64,000 nt of DNA from Bolinopsis microptera (taxonomy: Eukaryota; Ctenophora; Tentaculata; Lobata; Bolinopsidae). The position numbers and the translations under genes are program-made. The notes beneath the pieces are model-generated. The model was given only the letters and a program-made list of their open reading frames with translations. It was not told the origin of the DNA and ran no database searches. Below, one piece after another: positions 21,351 through 33,400 of this stretch (within the stretch, counting starts at the first letter, position 1; the number at the start of each line of letters is the position of its first letter). The stretch covers positions 2,992,536-3,056,535 of the forward strand of contig NC_087083.1 in the NCBI RefSeq assembly GCF_026151205.1. Direction: 5' to 3'.

Positions 21351-22611
21351 GATTGACAATGTGGACTGTGTTTGATACCGTGTCACCACAATGGATAACA
21401 TGATCCACCATACCAGACACCTGTACTCGAACTGTACCGCAGAGGTAATCTCCAGCATACACCTGCCAATATCAGGGTGGTTACCATTATTTGTTCAAAT
21501 AATTAGAGATCATATTAGTTGCTTTATAGGGTCAGGAACAACCAAACATTTTTTTTACTGTGCGGTGTCGGATAATATTGACTTGACTTAAACAGTTACC
21601 TCAAACCTATCTTGCCGCAGAATAGGTTGGAGATAAAAGTTTACCTGGAGGGGGATTGTTTAAAACTATAATTACAACACCACAAATTTATTACATTTAT
21701 TGAGAATTGTGAAATGTAACGTGATGGAAATATTTGAAACGGGTCATATCCTGTCCAAACTCAGGATGCATAACATGAAGAATTCGTTGTAACTTTGTTT
21801 GAAAAGCATTAATATAAGTGATACGAAAAGTTTGTTTTAGCAGGAGCTTTCAAAATACATGTGTAAATCGTATTCAGCTGGTAACAGTTAAGTTTGTTAT
21901 TTACAGTGGGATCTACTGATTGATGTAAAAGATCTTTCGTTAATTAATGACCACAGATCATTACTTATTCTCACAGGTAGTAACTTTTAAAATTCTCATG
22001 ATGGTTTCTGAATTGTATAACTACAATTAAAGAGGCTGTGTGAGAATAATTCACCATCGTTCCGTCCATAGAGGTGTCAATGCCAGCACTTGATAAGATA
22101 ATTTGGTAAACTCTGATCGTGTCCACCATCGTGATCAACAAATTGCTGCTCTTTTTCAAAGTATTCAAGTTCAAACATGTGCTGAAATTTTAATTTTTCA
22201 ATAATATCATTCCAAAGGATAGTTCAGCTGTTTATGCTCCAGAATAATAGCGTAGTCGATAACTTTGAAATTACAAAAAAGAACATTTATGATCATATAT
22301 TGCTTTTGAACACGAAGGGAAACACACAACGTAAGGCTTGAAATCTTCGTAAAACTACATCATTAGAGCCTCAAATTATTTGTTATATAGTAGTGTTGAA
22401 AGTATTAAAACATTTATTAACATCGGTGACATTACAGTGAAATACCTTTGGTCCTCATCAATGACAACAGTTAAAGTCTCCGAAATTGTGGCACTTCGTT
22501 TATCTTTATTAGTATCATCTGTTTTAGTATCGTCTGTTTTAGTATCGTCTGTTTTCTCTGCTTTATCATTCGGTGTAGTGACGGTACCCTTTGCGGCGTG
22601 GTTCGTCAAGT
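21114..22611 (-). CDS. Giant mosaic gene: F5/8C domain with five tandem alternative donors
   Basis: Exons 22446-22611, 22055-22181, 21600-21644 and 21315-21462 (up to 21114 if a later donor is used). Phases 2, 0 and 0 match. The first exon has NHAAKGTVTTP with an acidic KTDDT repeat. The second has LITMVDTIRVYQIIL. The 45-base third exon is VNFYLQP. The last has VYAGDYLCGTVRVQV and ends ILCEVRIFG. The last exon can end at any of five copies of CEVRIFG|GTGAG, adding 16 or 19 residues per skipped copy. Confidence 0.74.
22308..22406 (-). repeat. Dispersed short repeat, inverted copy
   Basis: About 100 bp matching, in reverse, the repeat at 23648-23775 (TTTCAACACTACTATATAAC, AATAATTTGAGGCTC, GATTTCAAG, TTCCTTCG). 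It lies directly left of exon 22446-22611. Confidence 0.75.
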
Positions 22612-22839
22612 CTATGAAACATAACTGTGTTACAAGGTTATAAATAGTTATGAAATAGCATGATACAATTTTTTTCAAAAAACTGAACCAAGTATTTGTT
22701 TACCCCGAATAGAAACTATTTGTTTGACAGTCAATTGTTGGGTGTATTGATAGTGAAACCGTTTAACTAGAATCCCACATTGAGCCATCAAACATCTAAA
22801 ATTGTGTTTATATACAATCTCAAATCCATATTCACTCAC

Positions 22840-23631
22840 CATAAGCTTCTATCTCACAGAGATCAATGCCTTTTTCGGTAACCGCTGTGACAGTAACTGC
22901 AGCAACAGTTACAGTGGGATCACAGTAGTATACGTAGTATGGTATGTACACAGAGGGGATGGTGCCACTTGTGCATTCCGTTGAACCAGCCTTAACCTGG
23001 ATTATTGTATACCTTATTAGGTTCGAATATTGAATATTCAATCATTCAAAAGAGAAACGAATCTAATAAGTTTATGTCAGCCTTGCTTCCACGGAATATA
23101 CTTTTTAACGAAATAAAATGACAAAGAGAAGGTGTACAGAGCCTATTGTCAAAACATTCATTTCTAATAATCGCAAATTTTTTATTTCAAACATGATTGA
23201 TTCCTACCGTGACATCTATGGCAACGTAACTCCCATAAAGAATAATATAAGATATGTTATAGTTTCCTTCCAGCTTGTGAATAATATAGTTCCCCACTTT
23301 TTCACTGGCAGTGCATTCCAATCTGTAAGCACACAAATTTATATAGTTTGGTTGAATTAAAAATCAGATAGACTCCTATAAAGGGATTTATCTAACGCAT
23401 TACTATCTACATGGATTAATTAAAAATTCTGTTAACACCAAAATTAATGGATGCAACGTTTTTGCAATCAGTTTGATCAAGTAGAAATGATTTTGTTTGC
23501 TCACAGTTTTCCAGCAGCGGTAAATGTTTTCCACTTGTTTCCATCAACTAACAAGTGCATGTTCTTCTGAGTAGCTGTAGCTCCAGCAGAATCAAAATAA
23601 ATAGGCTTCCGGAGCAGTAAGTTACGGAAAG
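22840..23631 (-). CDS. Giant mosaic gene: diverged F5/8C domain
   Basis: Exons 23505-23631, 23208-23322 and 22840-22996, with phases 2 and 0 matching. Patterns are FRNLLLRKPIYFDS..HLLVDGNKWKTF, LECTASEKVGNYII..SYIILYGSYVAIDV and VKAGSTECTSG, ending GIDLCEIEAYG. The C-terminal LCEIEAYG is the strongest F5/8C mark; the front half is diverged. Exit is in phase 1 to 22446-22611. Confidence 0.65.
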
Positions 23632-23647
23632 CTGAAAGATACAATAT

Positions 23648-23775
23648 ATTAATACTTTCAACACTACTATATAACAAATAATTTAAGGCTCTAAAGCTCT
23701 AATGATGTAGTTTTACGAAGATTTCAAGCTTTATGTTGTGTGTTTCCTTCGCATCCAAAAGCATTATAAGATATA
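23648..23775 (+). repeat. Dispersed short repeat, longest copy
   Basis: About 125 bp (TACTTTCAACACTACTATAT, AATAATTTAAGGCTC, GATGTAGTTTTACGAAG, TTGTGTGTTTCC). Other copies lie at 8667-8705, 14838-14945, 15333-15470 and, inverted, at 22308-22406. It has no coding content and no terminal inverted repeats that I can see. Confidence 0.75.
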
Positions 23776-23888
23776 ATGTATTTTGTGAAGATTATAATAT
23801 GTTACCATGATGATGATGTTGATCAGGGAGATATAAGTTTACTGCATGATGTTTCTGAGCCCAGAATAATAATAATAATAATGTTCAC

Positions 23889-25086
23889 CTGGTAGACAAG
23901 CTCTGGCTGCATCAGTCAAGCTTGAGAACTCGAGAGTGCCTTTAGTTGCCAATTTTTTACCAGTTAGTCGATCAAAATAGCAATTTTCCTGTTGCATTGG
24001 TGCCCCTAGATCTGTGTTGGATAATGGTTGGCATTTTGTCGACTCGCCTATTTTCTCACCGTATACCTGTACACAAATTTCGTATGAGAATTTAGAAAAG
24101 AAATTAAAGATTTATTGGATTCTTTATATTTTCTTAGATTCGTTTTCTGAATTTAAATATAACAGGTATCAGATTCATTTGTACTTTACGCTGTAAACCT
24201 GTACTTCACAGAGATTTAGCCTGTTCTTCCATACGGATTGAACTTTTACAGAACACCCTTCCAAGTAATCGCAGTGGATTCTGTACTTTGCAGTTGAGTT
24301 CGAAAACGTTAGAGTTTCAGGACATTTTTGATTTCCAACATACACCTGACGAAGGTATTAATGTTTATTGTTTATTACGTATAAGCTTTTTGAAAAGTTA
24401 ACATGACCTCACTGTTACGGATGCGAGATTATTATATCTTCATAAATATCCTAAACTTTAAAAACACAATTCAAGATGATTCATTTCGATTAAAAATAAT
24501 CAGTATTTTTTTCTCTTTTTTTCTTTATTTTTTTATTTTTTTAATCAGTCTTGTTAATTTAATGATCGATTATCTGATCAATTATCTGATGATTCGATTA
24601 AACTAATCAAAAATACTACTCACTTCAAGTCTCTCGTTAAACAGATCATAATCCTTGATATAGATGTCAACATATGCAACCTTCACAGGCACCAGAAGGT
24701 CGACTTCCCACCAAGGGGATGTGGTGTTCTCTGTCGTGGTGCACAAACTGAAACACGATTAGCGGCAAAATTACTTTTTGATCTATTTCCCGTTATTTTA
24801 CTTGTAATTAAAAAGTTAAAAGCTTTTTTGTTGATTCGTGGTATTTTAGCAAAAGTTTCTTCGGTGTTTCATTTGAAAGGTTTCGTTATCTGAAATATTC
24901 TACTCTGAGTTGATTTAAATTTGTTTTTCATTCACACTAAAACTGTTTGCATATCAAAAAGCTAAATTTGTGATTTATACCTATAAAATCCGGTGGTATT
25001 AGCAATTCCATCTACAGCATACCCAGAGTGCCCCCCGTTGAAGGTGGATACTTGTCTAGTTGGCTTGTTAAATGCATAGTTTACCC
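23889..25086 (-). CDS. Giant mosaic gene: canonical F5/8C (fucolectin-type) domain
   Basis: Exons 24981-25086, 24624-24748, 24199-24345 and 23889-24066; phases 2, 0 and 0 match. Features in order: VNYAFNKPTRQVSTF..GYAVDG; LCTTTENT..WWEVDLLVPVKVAYVDI; VYVGNQKC..AKYRIHC; LNLCEVQ|VYGEKIG. This is the full F5/8C order: N-x-A, AVDG, WWxVDL, the V-strand, VGxxxC, and CEVxVYG. The last exon goes on into QENCYFDRLTGKK and AARACLP, starting the next module. Such domains bind fucose or phospholipid outside the cell. Confidence 0.82.
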
Positions 25087-25293
25087 CTGTTATGATTGGA
25101 AACTGTTACCAAAAATGTAATGCAGTACAAAGAAAAAAAATCTTAAAGCAATATTACAAAACTGATCTCTATAATTTATAGTTATTTTTGTTTTAGATAC
25201 CAAAATAACAATCCCCTTATGTGTCCATGAAACCAAGAGATTTAAAAAGTTATTAAATTATTAAATAAAAAAAAGTTAAATTATTTCACATAC

Positions 25294-27202
25294 TTCGTCT
25301 CCAGGTGACATCAATGCAAGACGTGTGACATGCCACTATCGATGCCTGGTTCCAGTGAATTTCTCTATTCAACATCTGAGGAGAAAGCTTTTAATTTCAT
25401 GTCACTTGACATTAATAAATTACTTATATCTGGTATATAAGCAAAAACTTGACAATTTCTTTATAAATTGTAATGCCAGTTTGATACTTACGTATTTTAT
25501 AAAGACTTCATTTATGTATATGGAGAAGCCGTCGTGTTCGATGTGAAACTCGACGCTGACCTGTCCACTGTTATGGATCCAATTTGAAGGGGGTGTTGCA
25601 GTAAAAGCTTGTGTTTCCTGGAAATATTAATTGTACACTTTCTTGAAAAAGTTGAAAATCGTTAATGAAACTGAACGACTTAAATTTAGACGTCCCATTT
25701 TTGCTGTCAAAATAAGCTTGTATATTTATTTTGGATATGTTAGTTTTTACTGGATGCTAAAATTATTCCAACCGAATATTTTTACAGCATTAACTGCCTA
25801 TCTGCAAATATTCTAATTTGTGTTAATTAATAAATGGTTGTAATGCTAAAACATTAGTTCTTTTCTTCAACGAAAACCACCGGTGGTTATAATTCAACAC
25901 TAATCTATAGTATTAATGTTCGGTTTGTTTTTGTAAAGTTGCGATGCTGATTGCTGATATAGTGATAAGTATCATTTAAATTTAAAGAAATACAAATAAG
26001 TGTCCCCATCTTCCATTTTTTGACGTTTGATTTTGACTAAATATAAATGCTTTGTGATTCATAACCGAAATTAAAAAAGGACTGTTTCCTTCATGGACCA
26101 CGGTAAATAAGACTGTGTCCAGTGGCGTCACAGTGGCCGACCCCGCTAGCTATGCGGGGGGGGGGGGGGGCGCAATCTTATGGGGCGCCAAATCGTCGTT
26201 TGAATGTGGGAAAATTTCGAAAAACTTAACTACGGTACTAGCAAAACTGCGCATTTTGCTCTAGAAACACATTTTTGGAGATTTTACCGGCGTACAAAAT
26301 CATCTAATTTTTTCAATTTTAGGGAGGGGCGCTAAAAGGGGAGGCAGCGCCAACAGGGGCCGGCACGTTTTTGGCGCCCAGCAATCCTTACTGGCTAGCG
26401 ATATTACTACAGGGTGATCGCCTTTTCACAGCATGTTGAACTCCGCGCGCGCTCGCTAGTTCATTGCATTTGCACGCTTCAAATATTCCAAGAATGCAAT
26501 TGTACCGCGTACCACGTGATACGATTCAGCCAATCAGAGAACAACAATCTGCAAAGTTAAAGCTACGCAGTTTTATAAGGCCTAAAATATGACTTTTCGC
26601 GATAATTCAAAATCTACGTTGTTTTCAATTTCCCCCTGGGGGGGAAACGTTATTTTTGCGAAACGAACATTTTGCAAAAAACCGGAAGACGCTATCTCTT
26701 TTACTTTCAAAGTTAGGCTCCAGCCAGGTTTCCTGGGCGGGGTGGGGGGGGGCGCCAACAGGCAACGTTACGCCACTGACTGTGTCTTTCATGGTGCATA
26801 CTTAATTAAATTGAAAAATTAACAATTCTCTCTCACCGCTCCCAGGTAATTAGTTTTCATGATGTAGAGATTATTATTGCTGCTCATCTTAACATGAAGA
26901 GGAGACAAGTGGAAGTTATCTGAAATATTTTTGTTTTCCTTTTAAATTTTATTCATCTTATTTCTCAGAAACTCAGTTTCTGTCAAGACACTGAGTTTCT
27001 ACCAAAACGTATGATTTGGTAGACTAATGATTAAATGTATAAAACAGAGCAACAGAAGTTGCAAATTTATTGTACTCCTTGGGTTTCTAAATAAAAATAC
27101 TGGACATACTGCCTGCATAGAAAGAACATAGCGGAGTGTCAGCGCCAGTTTTGGGCAAGTTCCACATGTTGCACGTAAACACATCACCGACCCTTATGGG
27201 TT
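25294..27202 (-). CDS. Giant mosaic gene: galectin-like beta-sandwich module
   Basis: Exons 27101-27202, 26837-26919, 25492-25617 and 25294-25375; phases 1, 0 and 0 match. Sequence pattern: RVGDVFTCNMWNLP..CSFYAG; NFHLSPLHVKMSSNNNLYIM; WIHNSGQVSVEFHIE then HDGFSIYINEVFIKY; NREIHWNQASIVAC. The central EFxI..DGFSxYINE and the HFxL.P opening follow the galectin fold. Family assignment is my inference, with a farnesoic-acid-methyltransferase-like fold as the alternative. It exits in phase 1 into the canonical F5/8C domain. Confidence 0.62.
26120..26778. mobile_element. hAT-type MITE, complete, with 8-bp target duplication
   Basis: The ends are CAGTGGCGT and ACGCCACTG, flanked by perfect 8-bp direct repeats ACTGTGTC (26112-26119 and 26779-26786). 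An 8-bp duplication with CAGxGGCG ends is the hAT hallmark. It is 659 bp long with G-runs and no transposase. Confidence 0.85.
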
Positions 27203-27557
27203 CTGAAATGATTAATTTAGTTTGATTTTTTTGCATATGAAAACGGGGAGGATAGATTTGAATAGATTTGAATACAGAAACCTATATCGTTATAACTTTA
27301 TAATTAGCAAATAATTGGCCATATATATCTAATACTTAATAGAGTTGTTTAGAATGGTATTAATTTCATGTAATCTCATGAACTAAATCGATCAAGACTA
27401 CCTGAGTGTAAGTAAAACAAATATTGAAAGGCAACATTTTTCGTCAACCAATATTTAAAATGTGTATACTGCCATCTACACATAAGCACATAATATACAG
27501 GGTTGCTAATGCTTTAGCAAACGTTCAACCACACTTTGGCCATAATATATATTTTAC

Positions 27558-28038
27558 CTGTATACCCCACGATCTTACACTCAGGAATGGTGCAATGTTC
27601 GTAACGGGGAGAAGAACCCCCGCTGTTGTAGCACCATGGCCCTTTGTCGCTATCCGACGGGTTTCGACAATAGTTATGATCGCCTAGTCCAGCGAGGGGT
27701 TTGCTAGACGGTAGAAATGAATTAATACTATTCATGAACGCTGCTTAGCTGCTAAATTTGGTGTTTCAGGAAACGATATGTTAACGAGAAAGAGTGAAAT
27801 TCAAGAGTTTCAGTATCCAAAAACATAACGTTTAAAAACCGCTGGTGACTCTTTTGTTAACTTTTCTTTTTTTTTGTTAACTTTTCTTTTTTAACTCACT
27901 CCGCAGGTGTATAGCTATGGCTATTAGGAGTTTTTAAGGTCCACTTTTGACAGGTCAGTCCGTTCTCAGTCTTGCTCAGAGTTCCTCTGTAAAGTGTTGC
28001 TTTGCTATCTTGGGCTTTGAAATAACATTCTGTATCGT
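27558..28038 (-). CDS. Giant mosaic gene: complete kringle domain
   Basis: Exons 27900-28038 and 27558-27703, joined in phase 2. The first half has TECYFKAQ..ATLYRGTLSKTENG then LTCQKWT..PNSHSYTP. The second half has HNYCRNPSDSDKGPWCYN and HCTIPEC. All six kringle cysteines, the YRG loop, CQxW, NYCRNP and PWCY are present, so the fold should be intact. The split position between the halves is the usual kringle intron. It exits in phase 1 into the galectin-like module. Confidence 0.88.
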
Positions 28039-28344
28039 CTGGAAATTAGATTTACTTTTTTAGGTACATTCACTGAATCGCCTGATGAAGAGTAAATCCT
28101 TTTTATCGATCAATGATCTAACGATATATTTAATTTTCCTATTGACTCAATTGAAGTTATATGAATTAATTTAAACTTTTAAACAATATGCTGAGTCAGG
28201 AGAAAGATTATATTTTGTATATAGTGTCCTTAATTATTGACAGTCTTTCGAGATATAAAATGTTAAAAAACTGAGGATTTATTTTGTATGGTATATGTGT
28301 AGTGCATGATTTTTAAATGAAAATGAAAATATAAACACTATTAC

Positions 28345-30236
28345 CTGTTCTGAGGGTGTTGATACGTTGTGCAGCTGTTCTCAATGTTGCTGTATCCACA
28401 ACTAAAATATCATGGTATAATCGCTTGTGATGAAAAAAACTTATATTTGAAAAAAGCACCAATGTGTATAAATATTAGGTCAAGTTATTTACATTTCAAT
28501 AGAAATATTATTAGGTTTGTTAGGTATATATTAAATTTACCTCTTCCACAGTATCTGAGGTATTGGTCCATGGTCTTATAATCCTTGTCCACTCCGAACA
28601 CAGAATAACATCTTATTGGACCTACATTTATTTGCAGTATTATAATCGGATAGTTATTACTCAATAGAGGAACATGCATTATCATTTATCACCACTGTCA
28701 CTTAATCAACCGTCTTGATCAAAATTGTAAAGCCAAAAAAGGACTTTTCCCTTACATGATCAAAGTATCGCTTCACCGGTCACCCCCAGGTAACATTCAC
28801 AAACTGTTACAATGAAAGTATAGCTGCACCCCCAGTCCCGGTAACCTGGTAACCTGGTAACCTGGTAACCTGGTAACCTGGTAACCTGGTAACCTGGTAA
28901 CCTGGTAACCTGGTAACCTGGTAACCTGGTAACCTGGTAACCTGGTAACCTGGTAACCTGGTAACCCAGGTAACCCAGGTAACCCAGGTAACCTGGTAAC
29001 CAGGTAACCTGGTAACCTGGTAACCTGGTAACCAGGTAACCAGGTAACCCAGGTAACCCAGGTAACCTGGTAACCCAGGTAACCTGGTAACCTGGTAACC
29101 TGGTAACCTGGTAACCTGGTAACCAGGTAACCCAAGTAACGGCCAGGTAGCGCAGTTGGTTAGAACGCCTGTCTTACAATCGTTAGGTTGCGAGTTCGAA
29201 ACCCACTGACTGCCTGGTCGTGGGGTGAGCGTCGTCGACGTTCAGCTAAGGATCATGAGTGGTCTATGCAGCCCCCCGGTCTACTCAGCCGAATACTCGA
29301 GAAATCGGGTGTGAGGGTTAAATGAGGAGCTGCACATTGCAGCAAAGTCTCGGACGAAGAAAGTATGGTACACACTACCTTAACCGTCACTGGCCAAAAA
29401 GATCCTTCGGCTTCCTGTAATTGGCTGGTTGCACTTGTGTAACATTGTGGCTGTTGGAATACACCGAAGTAAAATAAGTGTCTAGATAAAAAAAAAACCC
29501 AGGTAACCTGGTAACCTGGTAACCTGGTAACCTGGTAACCTGGTAACCTGGTAACCTGGTAACCTGGTAACCAGGTAACCCAGGTAACCCAGGTAACCTG
29601 GTAACCAGGTAACCTGGTAACCTGGTAACCTGGTAACCAGGTAACCCAGGTAACCCAGGTAACCTGGTAACCTGGTAACCTGGTAACCAGGTAACCCAGG
29701 TAACCCAGGTAACCTGGTAACCTGGTAACCTGGTAACCAGGTAACCCAGGTAACCCAGGTAACCTGGTAACCTGGTAACCTGGTAACCAGGTAACCCAGG
29801 TAACCCAGGTAACCTGGTAACCTGGTAACCTGGTAACCTGGTAACCTGGTAACCTGGTAACCTGGTAACCAGGTAACTCAGGTAACCCAGGTAACCTGGT
29901 AACCAGGTAACCTGGTAACCTGGTAACCTGGTAACCAGGTAACCCAGGTAACCCAGGTAACCTGGTAACCTGGTAACCTGTTACTTACTCTGCAAGAGGG
30001 CGACAGAACTAGTCCGCTGGCCCCACATAAAACCCTGCGTGTTCGAAAGAGGCACCATAGCTCCTCCTGTAATACAAACATACATGCAAATTGGTCACAA
30101 AGTAATGAAATTAAGAAGCAATTGTATGAATTTTGATGGCCCAATGGCCGTAAAAGTTAGTTTCTTCAATTCGATTGGAGATTAATAAACGACTTACCAC
30201 CAGCTATGATGTTCGATGTGTATTTGGAAGCAAACG
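28345..30236 (-). CDS. Giant mosaic gene: Cys-rich (PAN/WSC-like) exons before the kringle
   Basis: Exons 30198-30236, 29989-30066, 28541-28621 and 28345-28401, all phase 1. Patterns: FASKYTSNIIAGG; MVPLSNTQGFMWGQR; IRCYSVFGVDKDYKTM then DQYLRYCGR; DTATLRTAAQRINTLR. The CYSVFG..LRYCG pair resembles exons 57700-57819 and 51836-51958 that precede the other lectin modules. The intron between the second and third exons is 1.4 kb and holds the 28.8-30.0 kb array and SINE copy 2. Confidence 0.62.
28843..29140. repeat. GGTAACCTGG-type microsatellite, left block
   Basis: Units of 8-10 bp (GTAACCTG and GTAACCCAG) repeated some 30 times. The block is separated from the right block by SINE copy 2. Confidence 0.9.
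29141..29497 (+). mobile_element. tRNA-headed SINE (copy 2), different head, same body
   Basis: The head carries an A box (TAGCGCAGTTGG, 29148-29159) and B box (GAGTTCGAAAC, 29192-29202). From GTGGGGTGAGCGTCGTCGAC onward the body matches copy 1 at 6411-6809, ending in AGATA10. Flanks AACCCAAGTAAC and AACCCAGGTAAC may be a target duplication but are also array units. Confidence 0.85.
29498..29987. repeat. GGTAACCTGG-type microsatellite, right block, abutting a splice donor
   Basis: About 55 units with a higher-order pattern of roughly 60 bp. On the minus strand the donor of exon 29989-30066 reads GTAAGTAACAGG and the repeat (GTTACCAGG) starts at once, so the array begins within about 8 bases of the donor. 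Confidence 0.9.
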
Positions 30237-30496
30237 CTGAAATATGGGTAGTAAGAGATTACAAGTTATGATGGCATTTGTACTGAGGTAAGACCTTTTT
30301 TAGTCATTAGATGCTCTTTGATGAAAATAAAGTTATCATCAACAAGCGTCGGAACTATTAGACTTTTAAAAACGGCACCCAGCAGTTGAAACCAACTTGA
30401 ATATCGGCGTACTAAAATGATCATAATATTCAATAAAAGCTGAAACCACGATTTAGCAAACTATAATGGACCAGGTGATGCCAAAATTATACGAAC

Positions 30497-33400
30497 CAAT
30501 TTTAGCAGTGACGGAACAGACGACAAGTTGAGTCATAGAAGTATGTGTTATGTTTACGTACTCCGCAAGAGGTCCAGCCACACCGTTTATGTAAGTTCCC
30601 AGTCCCTGAGGTATGGGGTGTATGACGCTGAGATATCTTATATAAAAACAAAGGAAAGCACACAGGTGGGGCTTGAATTATTTATACAAGAGCTTTAAAC
30701 AATGTGTTATGGTGGTTTGTAGTACTATTGAAACGATGTTAAAACACATATGGATCATGCTGCTTCCTCAAGAGAAAGGTATCTGTCGATAATTATAAAG
30801 CATCTGAACAAAAGTCGACGTAAGATTAAATTGATGAGCTATGTACCTCGGCCGTTACAGTGCCGGTCATTTTAACAGTGTTCACATAAACCTGTATAAT
30901 ATTGAGTTAAATTCAAATTTTGAATGCTAATATAAAATGTAAAGGTATGAATCATATCAAAAGTCTAGATCATCACGAAAATTATTATATATGTTTAACA
31001 GCAATACCGTAACATCATCTTGTTTAGCCTTTTGATCGGCTTCAGTGGACAACTGGAGTTTCAGCTCTGATATGAGGACGGGTCGGTTGAGGTAGATAAG
31101 AATCCAAGGAGGAATGAATGCAGTCCCATCCACTTTCAAGCAATTACTGAAATTAATTGTATTCGAGCAATCTTTTTAAAAGTGTTTGCCACGATTCGTT
31201 TGGGCAAGTGCCAAACCATACAAAACAATTGTCTCAGTTTGGATTGTTTCAGGTGAAGTGGATTAAGATTTTGTATTTTTACAAGGATTGTTTTGCTTTT
31301 ATTGTATTGGTAATAACATCCATTTTACTATATATAAAGCGAGACGATATATATGGATAATGGAAATATGGATCCGTGCCATTTTAATGACACCACGGCA
31401 TCAACTTTAATGCGACTTTCCGCAAAAACCGTAAAAGATATACAAAACTTTTTTACTGGGTCAAATGCTTTAATGGCTTTCAAATCAGCATGAAAAAATG
31501 AAAAATTGGCCAAGGAATAAGAATTTTAGTGCCCAAAATTTGGACTCCCAAGTGGTGTCAAAAACGCGAATTAAATAGGTAATAATTATTTTAATGTCTC
31601 GAGTCTTGGCACCACTTTAGGGTTAGACGGGTTCCTGCTAATAGTTACTAACTTAACAATGCATATCAGTCACGTAAAAGATTTAGAAATAAAATAATGG
31701 AATTATATTCGCTTTAACAGTCAGTTCAATGTTCACTGCTTTAAAGCAAATAGTTATTCAGACATGCTGAAAAAAACAAAGCAGCTTAACAATACTATAA
31801 AGCGACTCAGACCGGAGTGCATTTATATCCACACAGGGAGCAATGATTTCCTCAAGAAGAAATCAAGCCTTGTGGGTAATGTGAAGGAACTCTACGAACA
31901 TCTACTGAACACCACAAAGGCCCAAATATGCTTCTCAGCGCTGATACCCTCCTCCAATGATTTTAGCATTAATGAAAGAATACGTGTCGTCAACGAGGAG
32001 ACTAGAAACCATGTTAGTTGGCTCCGCGAACACAGGCCGGATGTCAAAGATAGGATCTTCACCTTTACCAACGACAAAATTGGCGATCAAAACTTTTATT
32101 CGTTCAACACAGGATTCGAACTAAGACAGAGAGGTCAAAACATGCTCTGGCTTCGCCTCCGGGAGGGCCTGAGGAAGACCCTGCGCCTCCCCCGAATAAG
32201 CTACCACGACAATGATGAAACAACTACTAGACGCAGCACCAACAGGTTTAGCAATGACTAAACCCACACAAACGAGGTCCCGCCACTCCCTTAAGTTCCT
32301 GTGCTGGAATATCAACCACTCTCGGGATAAAGTTGAAGGAGCCAAGGTTGACATTCCCGAAATTCGTGAGCTCTTCGACAACCACGATATTTTTGCTCTG
32401 CAAGAAACAAAAGGGTAGATCAACATAAGTAACTACTGTTGCTTTAATTCTAACAGGAAGGGATCAAATTCAGGAGGGGTATGTATAGGAGTACACAAAA
32501 GCTTAAAAGCCGGTGTAACCAATGTTCGTATGAACTCCACGGAAGATATCGTTGTAGTTAAACTGAAAGCTAACTACTTCGACCTAGACCGAAACACCTA
32601 TCTTATCAACGTCTATGACTCACCCACTAATGGATCCTTCAAGAAGCGAAGAAGAGGTCTAGAAACTGAAGACAGTATGACAACTCTAGAGTATCTTCAA
32701 GAATTCTTGGCGGGTGTACCGCTCAACGAGGATGTCATCCTTCTCGGGGATTTCAATGCTAGAACTGGCACCCTGGACGACATGTTGTCTGACCATAGTC
32801 AAATGAAAGACACCGAGATCGACCCCCATTTCTTTAAACAGTTGGCTAAACGCAATAACTCAGACCCTAAGCTAAACACGAATGGGCGACCCTTCATTGA
32901 ACTCCTCCAAACGACAGGCCTAGTCATCCTCAATGGTAGAACTCTCGGTGATATATTCGGTGAACCCACTTGTATTCAGCGCCATGGCGTCAGCACAGTT
33001 GATTACCTCTGCGTCTCAACGAGTCTTCACGACAGAGTCCGCCACCTGAAAATTGAGAGCATCTCTCAATACTCCGATCACAGGGCGCTATCAATGTCAA
33101 TATCCACAAATCCTTCAAGAAGGATTTCTACCAGTCTTGAATCACCAGATATCCAAGATGCTCCTAAATCTTTTAAATGGAACAGATCAGAGAACCTCTC
33201 TGCCGATACAGCAACTAAGTTCCGGCTAGCACAGAGTGATCAGCCATTCAAAGACAAAATGGACTGCCTCCTTAATCAACCAGTGAATACGGCAAACGAA
33301 GCTGCACAGCTTAATGAAGACGTAGTCGCAACATACCACAATCTTGCGAATTCGGTTACTACGACCAAAAGCGGCAAACGCACCAGCAAGAAAAAATGGT

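Noticed and set aside
27514-27735. Separate small kringle gene
   Set aside because: It is the second-half kringle exon; the first half and neighbours join it in phase.
28747-28800. Candidate exon with donor GTAAGG near 28747
   Set aside because: All phases give a stop, and the flanking exons 29989-30066 and 28541-28621 join in phase without it.
29141-29225. Functional tRNA gene (also 6411-6500)
   Set aside because: A and B boxes are present but each runs into the same long SINE body with an A tail, and the cloverleaf pairing is incomplete.
30606-30627. Frameshift between exons 30847-30891 and 30497-30605
   Set aside because: An apparent phase clash disappears when the CCTCAG acceptor at 30606-30611 is used.
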